Of a DNA stretch of 64,000 nucleotides, positions 34,667 through 48,200 are shown piece by piece. The notes beneath the pieces were generated by a model. The model was given only the letters and a program-made list of their open reading frames with translations. It was not told the origin of the DNA and searched no databases. The stretch is from Acanthopleura granulata (Eukaryota > Mollusca > Polyplacophora > Chitonida > Chitonidae). Within the stretch, counting starts at the first letter, position 1. Every line of letters begins with the position of its first letter. The stretch covers positions 13,592,014-13,656,013 of the forward strand of contig JABBOT010000013.1 of NCBI GenBank assembly GCA_016165875.1. The letters are read 5' to 3'. Both the position numbers and the translations under genes were made by a program.

Positions 34667-35259
34667 CGTATACACGTGTGAACATCGCATCTTCATGATT
34701 TATTTTCCCGATTGCCACACATATCTATCTAAAGGTATACAATCTGTACGTTTTTCTTCGAGTGTTTCACTGGATCGATGAGATACCACGCTCTTGCCGT
34801 GGTCTTATGTGGTGTGATACACATCAGACCGCTATTATCACGAGGTTTTGCTCAGGGATCCGGCAGCACGTTTCGATAAACCATCGGAACTAGGTAACAT
34901 CATACACCACACACCTTCTTTAGGCCTGGGACGTGTTTCACAAAGTCCGTTTTAACTTTTATGCACAACAGATTATTTGAGGCTGAATGATCAGACCCTT
35001 ACAGCAGAGAATCGGTGGGTTAAAGTTTTCATGATTTGTTGCATGTATTTAAGATTTTCAGTTGGACTCAGTTGTGGACTGTGGCCCCGAAATCACTTTG
35101 TGAAACAGGTCACTTTTCACAGCCAATTCTATTATTGGGGAAATTGGAATGTTTCACGAAGTTGTTGTCTTAAACATGGGGGTAGCTAGGGATGAGTAGC
35201 ATATGCTTCAACGCTCATACGTTCAGGGAAGTTTTAAGACTTGTAATTGTCTCAAACTG
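34667..35259 (+). other. Intergenic or intron sequence
   Basis: No module is recognised between the inverted-repeat element and the minisatellite that precedes the exon at 36126. Confidence 0.4.
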
Positions 35260-36125
35260 TTCAAACTCTGATTATAAAGAGCCCATTGGTCCACCTCAAC
35301 ACACAAGGGTTGTGGGAAGTTCTAAGACTTGTATCTATGACTGTTTCAACTGTGATTATATGCTCATTGGTCCACCTCAACACACAATTGTTCTGGGAAG
35401 TTCTAAGATTTCTATCTGGGACTTATTCGACTGTGATTATATGGCTTATTGGTCCCCCGCCCAACACACCAGGGTTCTGTGAAGTATTAAGATTTATATC
35501 TGTGTCTGTTTCATCTGTGGTTATATGGCTCATTGGTCCCTCTCAACAGACAAGGGTTCCGGGAAGTTTTAAGATTTATACCTGTGACTGTTTCATCTGT
35601 GATTATATGGCTTATCGTTCCGCCTCAAAACACAATGGTTCTGGGAAGTTCTAAGATTTGTATCTGTCTCTGTTTAAACTGTGATTATAGAGCTTACTGG
35701 TCTGCCCCAACACACAAGGGTTCTGTGTATTAAGGTTTGTATCTGTTTCATCTGTGATTATATGGCTTATTGATCCGCCTGAACAGACAAGAGTTATGGG
35801 AAGTTTTAAGCCTTGCAATTTTATCTGTTCCAACTGGAATTACATAGCGTGTTTGTGCCTCAACACACGGGTTTTAGCAATTGTTATTACTTGCATTCCC
35901 GTCTCTTCAACTGAGCTAATACAACCTATTGGTCTGCCTCAAAACACATGGGGGTCTACGAAGTTTTACCTTTTCTATATTTGTCTGGATGTGTATCACG
36001 TATTGCTATGCCTAATCACAAATGTACTCTAAGAAGTACTGACACTTTTTAATTGTCTCTGTCTCAGCTGCTGTTATACAGCATACTAGTGTGCCTTAAC
36101 ACACGTGGGTTCTGGGAAGTTGTAG
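35260..36125 (+). repeat. Minisatellite, about 85-bp unit, about 10 copies, ending at an acceptor
   Basis: The unit is like GGGTTCTGGGAAGTTCTAAG, then GTGATTATATGGCTTATTGG. Each unit carries an acceptor-like TTCTAAG or TTGTAG. The last unit ends at the TTGTAG used by the candidate exon at 36126. Long open frames across it have no domain. Confidence 0.9.
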
Positions 36126-36212
36126 GACTTGAACACTTCAACGAAGATATTCGGTTTACCGAGACTTTTACCGACGTGTCGTCTTTAACGCGTGACATCA
36201 GAGAGATCATGG
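36126..36212 (+). CDS. Candidate exon, SEA-like fragment (phase 1-1)
   Basis: [10 protein letters not shown] and [19 protein letters not shown] sit in a phase 1-1 frame with a strong donor GGTAAGTC at 36213. The T-F-x-D-x-SS-x(3)-DI pattern recalls the first helix of SEA domains, which open enteropeptidase-like proteins. The acceptor (GTTGTAG) is weak and no second SEA half was found, so this could be chance. Confidence 0.35.
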
Positions 36213-39200
36213 GTAAGTCAATGATTTCCTTACTTTATTTATACGATTGGAATTTAACCCAGTGCTGAACAACATTCATGACGCTGGTCAGTTCAGCGCT
36301 GAAGGAAACCAGACAGAAACTAGACAAAACACAACCATACCGCCAAGTACTTTAACAAGGTTACTTAATTGCTAGTGCAACACAATGACTCAGGAGCCTC
36401 ACACCAAAGTGGGTGATTTCAAATAGAGCTCGGTAGTCTGTCACAGTCTGTCTGTTGTATCAGAAATTCAACTTTTTGTCCGAAGCAAAATTCAGCCAGC
36501 TAGTATGTTCGCTTCTAATTTCCAAATAACATCAATTGTGGGAATGTGAATGAATGAGTTACTTCCTCTTGTTTTACACATCGTCGGGCGTATCTGTCAC
36601 ATCGTGGCTATAAACAACATGTTAATGTGTTGCAGTGTTTTACATAATGTCTAGAGGTGTTGTAAAGGTATGTTGGATCCATAAGTTCCAAAATTTACCT
36701 TAAAAATGAAACACACATGAAGTAATATTGTCCGTGGGTTCTATCATCATCTTTGATCCATACTGTGGATCCAAGTCGAGATATTTTCATCCTCTTGTGT
36801 TGAAATCTGGGCATGTTCTCCAAGTTCTCCACACCGATAACCTCAGCAGTTTTACACTTTTAACTGTGTTGAACAATTGTGTACTTACAGAGCAGGAGTG
36901 TATTTTCAAGTGTACCACCACTGGCCGTTGTTTGTATGACTACCGATTCCTCTGTGATGGGGAGTCCCATTGTGCTGACGGTAGTGATGAAGCCGATACA
37001 CTCTGTGGTAAGGCACGTTACATAACCTTATGATGGAGCCTCGTGTGTTTAAATATCACCTATAAATATCTGCTTTGTTCAAAGGCGGATGATTAATTTA
37101 ACACAATGTCATTTTGATCCAAGCTGCACACTGAGAAGGTCAGAATGTCAATAATAATTAAATGAGCAGAGATATTTTTATCGATCATGACACCCGGTCC
37201 GGCACAATGGACATTCCTTGCCCACCTTGACGAAACTATGCATTTCATTTTAGAGATTATCACGTAACTGACGTAGTTTTCATTCATGCCAGCCCGTGAC
37301 ATATTTTTCATGTTATTCTAAGGTAATAACACCTTTGGAAAAATTTGATTGGCTGAGAGCGTGAGGAAAAAATAAAATCCTACGCGTTACGTCACCTCAC
37401 CTCAACCTACATGCACATTTTTTACTACGAGAAACAACGTACATAAGATATATTCCTTAGAAACATTAAAATTTTTCACTGAACTATTTATATTGTTGCG
37501 GAGGGATTTGTTCTCTGTTGAAGTAGTGAGGCGGGACATGCACGTGCTGCCTGTTCTTCCGTGAAATTTATCCAGAAGTGATGTGATTTTTTGCTGTTGT
37601 TTTCTCGTAAATTTCACAATCCAGTTTTGTGATAAACGGAATCTCAGACTTGTGGTCTTCGCATATGAAAGTGATGAGACTCGTTGATTAAATTTTGTGT
37701 TCGTTGCCGGCTAAAATTCGCAACAAACCCCAAATTTACTCAACTCATTTCATAACTTTCATATGCGATGACCACTTGTATGAGATCCTCCATTATTAGT
37801 ACGGAGATTTTGGTTTCAGTATCGTATATGATATTGAGGTACGTCGAGTTACATGTACATGTTCTAATGATGACGTTGCCTGAACAATTCAGAAATACAT
37901 GACATCGTGCTGTTACATGCACGTCTGGTTGAGGAAATTTCATGCGCGAGTACAACGGTACTAGTAATTTGGTTGAAAAAAAAATGCATGAGATCGTGGC
38001 TAGTCAAGTGCACCATATTTCCGGTACTAGTAATCTGGTTTATACAATGCGTGACATTCTGGTAAAACAGACTTAGCGAATTCCTTGGACCCTTTGTTTT
38101 GGATCATTTCCATGGTACGTGTAATTTAGTGTCAGAAATCCATAATACTATGGTATGTCACACCACATGTTCCTACTGTTGACCTACACGGACATGTCAC
38201 TAATGCCTGCACTAATTCAACGATACGAATAAAGTGGCTTCAGACAGCCAAAAGATGCTGGCATGACCACAATATTTCATGGAAAAAAGGAAAATTTTGT
38301 CAATTGGAAAATTCTCTCTACTCTATAATACCCTGAGTGGGGTATTATATACAATAGCCAGGTATAAAAGTATTCTGCTTTAACTCTTCCGAAAAATATA
38401 CCTATTGGCGGATTTATGCTGTTGTCTGTACTTTAGTGACATTGCCTAACTGTGCATTTGCATATGGTAAGTGTGTACAGCGAGTAGAACCCGTGCTGTT
38501 GTTGTTGGCTGTATTTTAGTTACCTGCCCTAACTCTACATTTGAGTACGGTATATCTGTACAGCGGGTAGAACCCATGCTGTTGTTGTTGACTGTATTTT
38601 AGATATCTCCCTTAACCTAGCCAAAATGTCCATTTGAGCATGGTATATGTACAACGAGTGTAACTCGGGTTGTTGTTGTCTCTATTTTAGTAGCCTCGCC
38701 AAAGTGTTCATTTGAGTACGGTATCTGTATAGCGAGTGTAGCACATCTTGTTGTTGTCTGTATTTTAGTTATCTCTCCTAAGTGTACATTTGAGTACGGC
38801 ATGTGTGGATACAGCAACGTCCGTCCCTGGAATCGGACCCATCATGAGCCCTGGAGGCTGATCCGAGCCCGGCCTGACTCTGATGATCCTAACGTGCCAC
38901 TCACGGATCACTCCACTAACTCAGATCGAGGTACGGCTTCAATTCGGAGTGGTACAAATTTCTTTAGTTTAGTATTAGTATATATTTTTCAGACAGATCA
39001 TGTGTATCTTAATACATGTACCTCACAAAGGCGTACCATTGTTACATCTTGAACACTTACTTAAGCAATGAGAATAATAAAACCCTAAAGGTCGGATTTC
39101 ACCGGTAACGTGGACCATTTACCAGTCATCACACTGCCCACGCCGCTCTGGTTTTGCTGTCTTTAATCTTTTATATTTATATATTTTATTTTTTTTTATT

Positions 39201-42200
39201 GTTGTTTTAACACCATTCTTTTCGCTTGTACGACGGCAGTCAGTTTCATTGGTGGTGAGTAACAGACATCCACACAATATTGGTGGACTACAAGTAGTCT
39301 TTAAAGAAGGTTTGCCTCTCTGGCCGTACATGGGAAGATCTACCAGCATCCTGTGGATGGTCGTGGGTTTCCCACGGGCTGTGCTCGGTTTCCTCCCACC
39401 ATAATGTTGGCCCCCGTCGTATGAGTGAATATTCTAGAGTACTGCGTAAAACACCGATCAAATAAATAAATAAAATCAAAGAACGTTTGACTTCAACAAC
39501 TTTGCAAGTGATGTTAATCGCAAATTCTGTGTCCAGAGCCGGGTTTGAACCCGCACGTTGTGTGTCCTTGTGTGATTCTTGTGTAATGTAAGGACCTCCT
39601 ATCACAATACCATGAAGCTCTTCATTGTCTTCAGTCTCACAATTTACCAAGTTATTTTGAATAAACCCTATACACATTGGATATTTCTTTTGATTTCAAA
39701 CCAACCGTAATGCAAGCAATAGTATTAAGCAAACCATGCGTAAGACAATTACGTGCTGTACATGTGTAGCAAATATTATCCACATGTCAGCCAAACCATC
39801 CATATGAAAATAGCTTTTGGACCGTGCAAAAGGATCGTTAACTGGATTGTGTTTTAATTAGTATAGTTTTTAATAAGTTTAGACACATTGTAGAAAAGTG
39901 TATTATGTTTGTGGATAGTATTATCAGTTATCGCTCATATAAGTTCTGTTGTATTCAAGTTGCCCAGGATGTCTTATTGGCTTGTGACTGTTATTTACAT
40001 CATACAGGTTATGTCCTTGGTGTTGGGAGTGACCGTTACAGCATAGCTCACCTGGCCTCACCTGTCTTACCCGAGGTTGACGAGGAACAATGTCTGAGGT
40101 TTTACTGGCACGTTCGTGGACAAGGCCATGTAGGCAAGTGTCGTTTGCTGTTCACCTGGTGGGCTCACATTTCCATCGTCGCATCCACAAAGACTACAGG
40201 TTACAGGATTTATTCCGGATGACATTTCAATGCTGTTGTTTACATTTTTGTTCATGCCATTGACTTGAGCAAAGGTGTTAATCTCCACAGCGCAGTCGTT
40301 AACTTGAAACAGTTGTTAGTCAAGCTTAGAGTCATTAATTTGAATCAGTCGTTGGTCATCAGTGCAGCCATTAACTTGAATAAGGTGTAGTCACTAAGAC
40401 TAGTCATTGAAAAGGCTGTTTACTAGCCACACCGACAGGTGTTAGTGACTACACCGGCATGTCGCTAGGAGGCAGCTTTTCATCCTTGGGTAAGTTTATT
40501 GTATTGTTATGATCAGTATTCAGTTTCTAAATGCCACTTATTAAGGAAGTCAAGAACGACAAAAGCTTTCCCCAAAACTGAATTTTTGAGTCCCTTACAT
40601 CAACTCCACTGATACCGTCGGGTTTCGTAATAGTTTTTCCGGGTTAGTCCTTCACAAATGACATTACCAATACGATCCCAACCCCCAGTGGCTCGGTCGA
40701 GCAATGAAGTCACGAGGTCCGTGGAGTACCGGGTGATTTGTCATGATTCCATTATCACAACCGCCCCCAACCCTCTCCCGCGAGCTCTGTCAACATTGAT
40801 CAGCACGACGCGCCAAACTTCTTTTTACATATTGTCAGCACCAGAATCTGTTCACAACATCAAGTTGGGTTTTATCTGCGAATGAGTATGGGAGTAATTG
40901 CATAAGTTACATTTTCCGCGAACAATAGTCCTTTTCAAGCTGAGTAAAAGCACAACTTTCTCTGATATCACGCTAAAACGCTTGTGAAGAACTGACTGTA
41001 CACAGTTGAAATGACGTACATTACAGAAAAGAACAAAGAGTTTGCAACACGTGTTATGTCGCCCCAATACTTTCCTGGTTTGAGATTTAAATCCAACCGT
41101 AAGACACCTTTATCCATCCGCAGTGGTATCTGCAATGGAGCAGTTTATTTAACAGATGATCGAACTATTTTTCATATATTTTGTTGCAATGTATTAAACT
41201 ATCGGGCCATAGTTGCATCCCGGTAAATTGTCCTTTCCTTCCACGCAGGGGGGTCCGGGAACTCAACAAACCCGGATGCAGAAGACAGTTTCACTTCGTA
41301 CAACACTAGAACCAACACTATTACCCTTTATGTCAAGGTGAACGATGAAACTCGGCCTCTGGTGCAGTTTAAATCTTCACATTTTGGTGTGACTCAAAGT
41401 TTCCAAACCCAGGGTGCTGAGTTCCAAAGGGTGTTCGCCAATCTACCGCCGAACGTGGAGACATTCTACTTGACGTTCTTCTCTGGCCATAGCAACGAGT
41501 TCATTGCCACTTACATCGACGACATAGAGTTGAGCCCTGGTCGATGTTGGGAAGGTAAGGGATTAAATGTTAATTGGAATGACTGTCCTGTTTGGTTAAG
41601 TAAAGCTGTAATTTTGAACACCAACTGGAATCCTATTGATTTATTGGTAGCCTCTGCGCGGATTAGGCTGTAGTCTTACCCAAGCGCTAAGCCCTTTGTG
41701 TAAGCGTTTGCTTTAATTTTGGATTTATTTGATTAGTGTTTTACTGAAAAATATTTCACTCAGCCGACGGCATTATGGTGCCGGGCAGGGCTCGGGGAAA
41801 TCAGTCAACTTGCCACTTATGCTTTGAGGCTTTTAACTCCAGCCAGCTGTCTAAAATCTTACTGTAGATGCAGTTAGATAACAATAAACCCAACCATTTC
41901 CTGCTGGAAGCGTGCGCATTTACCCAACTATAGCTGGATGCCTCTACTGTAAATGTTTAGCTGAAGGATGGCTATATTTATTTAACAGACATTCGGGTTG
42001 ATACAGTTTTGCGTGTAAATAAACTAATGACTACTTAAGCCAAGCGGGTGTCTATAAACTGATTATAATCTGACTATGAAATCTTTGTGGAATGACAGCA
42101 AATGTAAGCCCATATAGGTGTTGTAAGGATATCAGTAAGAAGATACCTTTTTTACCGAGAGGAAAAACTGCAGTCAAATAGCTTGCTCAATTTTCGGACA

Positions 42201-45200
42201 GCGATAAACTTCGACATTCAAGAACTGCACAAGTTGTGCAGTGAATCGCTTTAATCTGACATCCGCAATTCTTAGGCATGTATGATTACCATGTAAGACG
42301 TTGTAATATGGGCTGTTTATCTGATTGTTTGAGAGATAAAATGGCACGAAACTAATTTTTAAGCCGTGTAAATGATACTAATATTTATCTTCCAAGGTGA
42401 CCTTCTTCATGTTCTTAGGCTTTTCAAAAACTAGCCCAGTGCTTTGCTGTTTTGTGTTTGAATCATGATGGCTCGTTAACAGAGCGTAATATTTAACAAA
42501 TGGTATAAAAACTATGGTGTTTTTATTTACCAGATATGTTTTTTTTATTGTTAAGCCTCGGTTAACTGCACATTCGACGAACCCGGCCTGTGTGGATACG
42601 GTACAACAGACGACAGCTCTCTCTGGGAAGTGGTGAACCAGGTGGCTAAACAGAACTCGTCAGGAAGCCACTTTGTAACAGAGCTTGTTGGTGAGAAAAG
42701 TTTCCACAATCATTAAAACACAGAAATGTTATACCCCCTACGCGTATGTTATATTCGATGTAAAGTAAGCAGCAAGAAGTTGGCATTGCAATGTTAACGA
42801 GTAAACAAGTGCAAATATGAAATCTTCCAGATAGGTGTTCGTTTGACTGATTAGGTTCAACGTTTTTCACTTTACCGTGTCTCCTTTTATCATACCGGTT
42901 CCAGTGCTCACATTTTCATAACACCGCCTCGCTGGAAACACGTAACCCAGTGCTTCTCGAAAGAACTTTTTTCTAGGATCCTATACAGACATACAAATAT
43001 ATTCCTAATCCAAAGCAAAATGACCTCGGCATTATTTCAACGATATTGTGAAGCATAAAAAGGTTTCGCTACAGAAAACATGCAACTTCTCCCTTTTTGT
43101 CACAAAGCAGATCGCCACCTTGCGTTGACAACAAAGAGCAGCAACAAAAGCTATATCTTCAGCCCATTAATCAAACAGGATCAACTGGTCGGCTGTCTCA
43201 GCTTTATGTATCAGTTTGATGACGTGTTTCGCGGCACCCTGACAGTTGCTGTTGAGAAGATCACAGAAGGGGTCCCCTCGGGCGGGACTGAAGCAGACTT
43301 CCACGGGGATAAAGTATGGAGTTTGACATCTTCCAGCCATCATGATTGGAGATCCATCAGCGTTTCCCTTAACCAGGAGGGAGCCTCTGTGTACAGGCTT
43401 GCTTTTGTGGGTGAAGGGAGAGGCTGGGACGGCTTCATTAGAGTTGACAATGTCCAGATCTCGAGCGCAGGATGTCAGCCTGCAGGTAGGCGAAATCCAT
43501 GGATTCAAGGGGAAATACTCTGCTTACGGCAACGTTTGCATATTGAGCTTCCTTATCTGTTACGCGAGTATGCCAACCAAGCTATATGTATTACCCACCT
43601 ATGTACACATGGCTTAGCGCAGTATTCTCCCCTAAACAGGTGAATAAAGTGTAGACGTATTACCTGACACATACGTTAGGCGTATCTGTAAAATGATGAA
43701 TCAGGTTTTGAACTGGAGGGCACCTCTTTGTAACTGCTTCACCACAATGATAGACAACTTGACACAGATCGAGTTCAAGTTCAATGGTCTATTGTTACGT
43801 GTTAAACAAAACTAGAAAATAATATCATTTTTCCCCACCCTAATGTTTGAAAACATGTTTTCGTGAAAAGCTTGTTGAAATATTGAAGTATGCTATCTTC
43901 TCTCAAATTGCGATCAGTCTTACTTGTATTCGTTGTTACAGGCTGTGCCAGTGATGAATTCCAGTGTGCATCCACTCTGACGTGTATACCCATATCAGCT
44001 AAGTGTAATTCCATCAACGACTGTTCTGACACTGATCTGTCTGATGAGACGAACGCAGATTGTGGTAAGTGTAACTCTGTTAATGACTGTTCTGACAATG
44101 ATCTGTCTGATGAGACAAACCCAGACTGTGATAAGTGTAATTCTGTCAATGACTGATCTGACACCGACCTGTCTGATGAGACAAACCCACAGTGGGATGA
44201 GCGTAACTCTGTGAACGACTGTTCTGACACCGATCTGTCTGATGAAACAAGCCCAGACTGCGGTAAGTGTAATTCTGTGAACGTCTGTTCTGACACCGAT
44301 CTCTCTGATCAGACAAACCCAGACTGTGGTAAGTGTAACTCTGTCAACGACCGTTCTGACACTGACCTGTCTGAGGAGACAAACCCAGAATGCGATATGT
44401 GTTGTCAGTAGTGTCGTCCTTCACTTAAATCCTTACATTGAAAGGAGTCGTGAATGGAAAATTGAGTACATTATATGTAATTTGGACATGTTCTGATATG
44501 CCTCAATACAAATAAGTTTTAAGTCATCCTGGAAATATAGGTCTTTTTATCCCCTCTTAGTAGTGAACCCTTCAGTTAATACATTTGGCCAAGTTAGTAG
44601 ATTTGAACGCTATTAAGAAATTCATATGGAAAATTGTAGAGAAAAAAACAAAGTTCTTAGATGATGACAGTATTTTCAGTTCTGCTAGGCTTACGATTCG
44701 CTTCTGACCTCATTTTTGAAAGATCTCATTTGGTGACACAAAATATGCAAAAAAAAAACAGCATTATAATCACAGTATAAGTAATATACCCCTAAAATGA
44801 AGAAAATAGTTTTAATTTCTGAATTATTACCTCAAACACTGAACATTTGCTATCAGCATATAATTTTCATTGAACCCTTTAAGGCAGGCTGGTATTTGCA
44901 TATCAGCGTTTGTTTCAATCTTGATTTCGTTTTCAGTCACGTCTTTGGATTGTTCTTTTGAGGATCCATCTCTGTGTGGATACCGCAATCAGTCGCAAAG
45001 CAAAGGTTTTTGGAGTTTTCGCCAATATCAGCCCAGTTACGGTGAGAAATTTTTTGGTTTAAATGAAGTAACTTTATGGGGACAAAAATGTACCACAGGT
45101 ATGACTTTCTTTCGAAGATTAATTTGGCAGGCTGTCTGTCAACAATTTATGATCTTTGACATTGAGTGGTTGACATTGTAGCGCAGCAGGAGTAATTCAA

Positions 45201-48200
45201 ACTCCTCTCACTGTTTGGTAGAGGTGGGTTCAAGTTCAGTTCCTGTTCGGCGGTACGTGGAAAAATCTGCCTGCAACCCGTACTCTGTCCGGGGTTTCCG
45301 CGGGCTTTGCCCGATTTCCTCCCACCATAAGGCTGTCCGACGTCGTGTGAGTGAAATCTTCTTGAGTACGGCGTAAAACACGAAACACATAAATGAGCAA
45401 ATATATTGTAGTATCGCCCAGTAGATTTGATGTCCCTGTGACGGAACTCAGCCGGTGGTATTGTGCATTAGTTCTCAGGGAGATTTAGGCTCTCGGAATG
45501 GTTTATAATCTCTATAAGAATCACCTCATGAATATATGTGGCGGTTTTTTGTTGGGGTTGAGACAGCCTCCTAGCAGAGGCTTTTCTTGCATTCCGTTAC
45601 CTGACACATGGCCAACTGGAAGACACCCTAATAGTGCAAACTTCAACCCAAGTACACCGCGTAAATTCCTTTGATCACAATACAGACAAAACCAAAAGTA
45701 ATCTGCATGTTTGCCCGATCCCGTAATCTTGCATGAAGTATCGCATAAAAACGTTATGGATACAGTGTTACAAAATTCCCTGTTTTAATTGTGGTAAGTC
45801 CAGTATTTTCTTTCAGGGACTGACTACTACTCTCGCCTTAGTGGTAAAACACCCTGAAATAGGAGAAAAAAACGTGCTCTGTGTGGGGTTCACATATCAT
45901 TTCGCATGCTAATATTACAGTCATTATGGCCGTTATGTTACAGCAAAACATCTGACAGCTTCTGGCCATGCCTTTTACCCTTGATCTCGGGGGAAGTTTT
46001 ATAACACTGTAACCGGTTGCTGGTGACCATTTATCATTTATCACACTGTCATCACTGTTCTAGTTTTTACTCTCCGTGCTCTCCGTCATTTATTTGTAAT
46101 CTTCCATTTTCAGAAAGTACCCCCATTCGCATCTCCGGAGGCACAGGAAGATACACAGTCAGTGGTAGGGTACAGGTATATCATAATGGCAGGTGGGGGG
46201 ATGTGTGTGCCCCTGGCCTCGGGCTAGAAGAGTATAGGGTGCTTTGCAGGATGCTTGGATATAAAAGGTGAGTGCTTAAATATAGACTTAAATATATATA
46301 TGTTTTCATTTATTTATTTATTCATTTATTTCATTGTTGTTTAAAACCACACTTTCAAGAATTTACTCTTCGTGAGTAAAAGGTTTTATGGTTGTGCTAG
46401 GTGCTAGGTAAGTTTTATGGGTGGAGCTAGGATACCGGATTCGCCGGCGTATAAAACCACTGACCATTAGCAAGTTACTGACGAACTTTCCCACACGTGA
46501 CCTTTAGATATGCACATGGTGTTGATGGAAGACAAGTGCCTTGGAATGGCTTTAAAAAAAATATCTATCCTTTTATCAGTCGATGCTTTGACTTCGAAAC
46601 TCGGCATTAGCTATCTTCAGAAATCCGACCTAACCGTGTTCTCCTATGAACGCGCCAATTAAATGAGAGAGTAAGCGTAAGGTTATAGATGAGCAATTCT
46701 AGCAATTGGGTTTGAATTGAAGAGTGCTGGAGCACTAATAGGATAATACCACCACACAGCCAGTCTAGGTTGTTGACACGTCATAAATTTCTATACTGTC
46801 ATTTTACACCTAGCTGAAATACATCAGAATTTTTGTCTGCTTTGAAGACTTCTAGTTAGAAGACATCGTCCCCCTCCCCGCTCTCCCACTCAGTGGAAAT
46901 TACCAAGGCGACAAAAGCTACTATGTAACTTCCAGGAGCCACTATTCAAAAAATGGTAGTATTTCTGGGTTGATTTTTTGATACACGTATGATGCAGAGA
47001 AAAGTCCAAGCTGTGTGTGGTGGCATGGCATGCCACCACGCGAAAGTTTGAGAATTCATATTTTGGGGGTTGAAGTTGATAAAGTTACTACATAAATAGT
47101 AAGAAAAATCAATGCACTCGTGTAACCTTAAAAGGATAATTCCATGCAGCTCTATTGAGAGAAATACCATTTCTCACTATTTATGCTGAAGTAAAATCTT
47201 TGATGTTTTATCCTAAACTATGTTTCTCTTCCTTAACTGAACACTATTTACACAGTTCCAGTGATTTGTAGATTTTTTCTCCATGGTGTCCTTCCAGATA
47301 TGTCCCCTACGGTCTCAACTACTGGGCTTGTAGGTTTCATTCCCATGTTGTCCTTCCAGATGTGTTTCCCACGCTTTCAGCTGCAGGGTTTTTAGATTTT
47401 ATGTCCATGTTTTCCTTCCAGATATATCTCCTACGCTTTCAACTACAGGGTTTTAGAATTTATCTCCATGTTGTCCTTCCAGATATGTCTACCACTCTTT
47501 CTACTCCTGGTCTGGTAGACAGTGGCTGAGAAATATTAACTGTGAAGGCCATGAGCGTGATGTGACGGAGTGTTCTCACGATCCCTGGGGATTCAGCTGT
47601 GGCAGATACAGTTCTTTAAAACTCGTTTGTGACAAACCATTCCGAAACAGACAAGGTTTAAACGCCACAAGCGGAGGCGTTGGAGCAGTGTTCACCCGCA
47701 GAGAGCACTTCGCCGATAGAGCGATCATGATTACCCCGGACTGTACCCAATGGGAGGGAGGATGTGCAGACACCTGTCTGTCTGTTAGTTTGGATCAGCA
47801 GTCTAGCCTTGAAACGCCCTTGGCTATCTTCGCAGAGAACAACAATAGCGTGTTGACGTCACTGTGGAACTCATTCCGGGGCGGTGACTTCGACGTCATG
47901 ATACCGCCGCATACGCGAAAATTGCAGATCATGACTCGGTTTTCATATGCGACTCTTCAGCAACCTTTGATCCACAGTGTGAAGTTTCTTGGCAACTGTA
48001 GTCACCTAGGTAATTTTCACCAGTGCTTTCGCCATAAAAGTTTCTTACTGTCTGCGTTATTAATGGGGTTATTCCCTACCCTTATGCCGTCTCATTTGTG
48101 ATCTCTCGTGTCAAGGGGATTTTAAAGGGATAGTAACATAGATCTTTTCTTAGATCTCTTTCTACTAAATTTTATGGAGTTAAATGTTTGGTATGTGATG

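Noticed and set aside
35192..35833. Overlapping 60-135-codon frames on both strands
   Set aside because: They follow the 85-bp minisatellite in every frame, with no domain and no conserved codon pattern.
43802..44296. Minus-strand 164-codon frame with repeated [15 protein letters not shown] units
   Set aside because: Antisense of the 66-bp LDLa-exon repeat. The + strand carries the real exon and splice sites.
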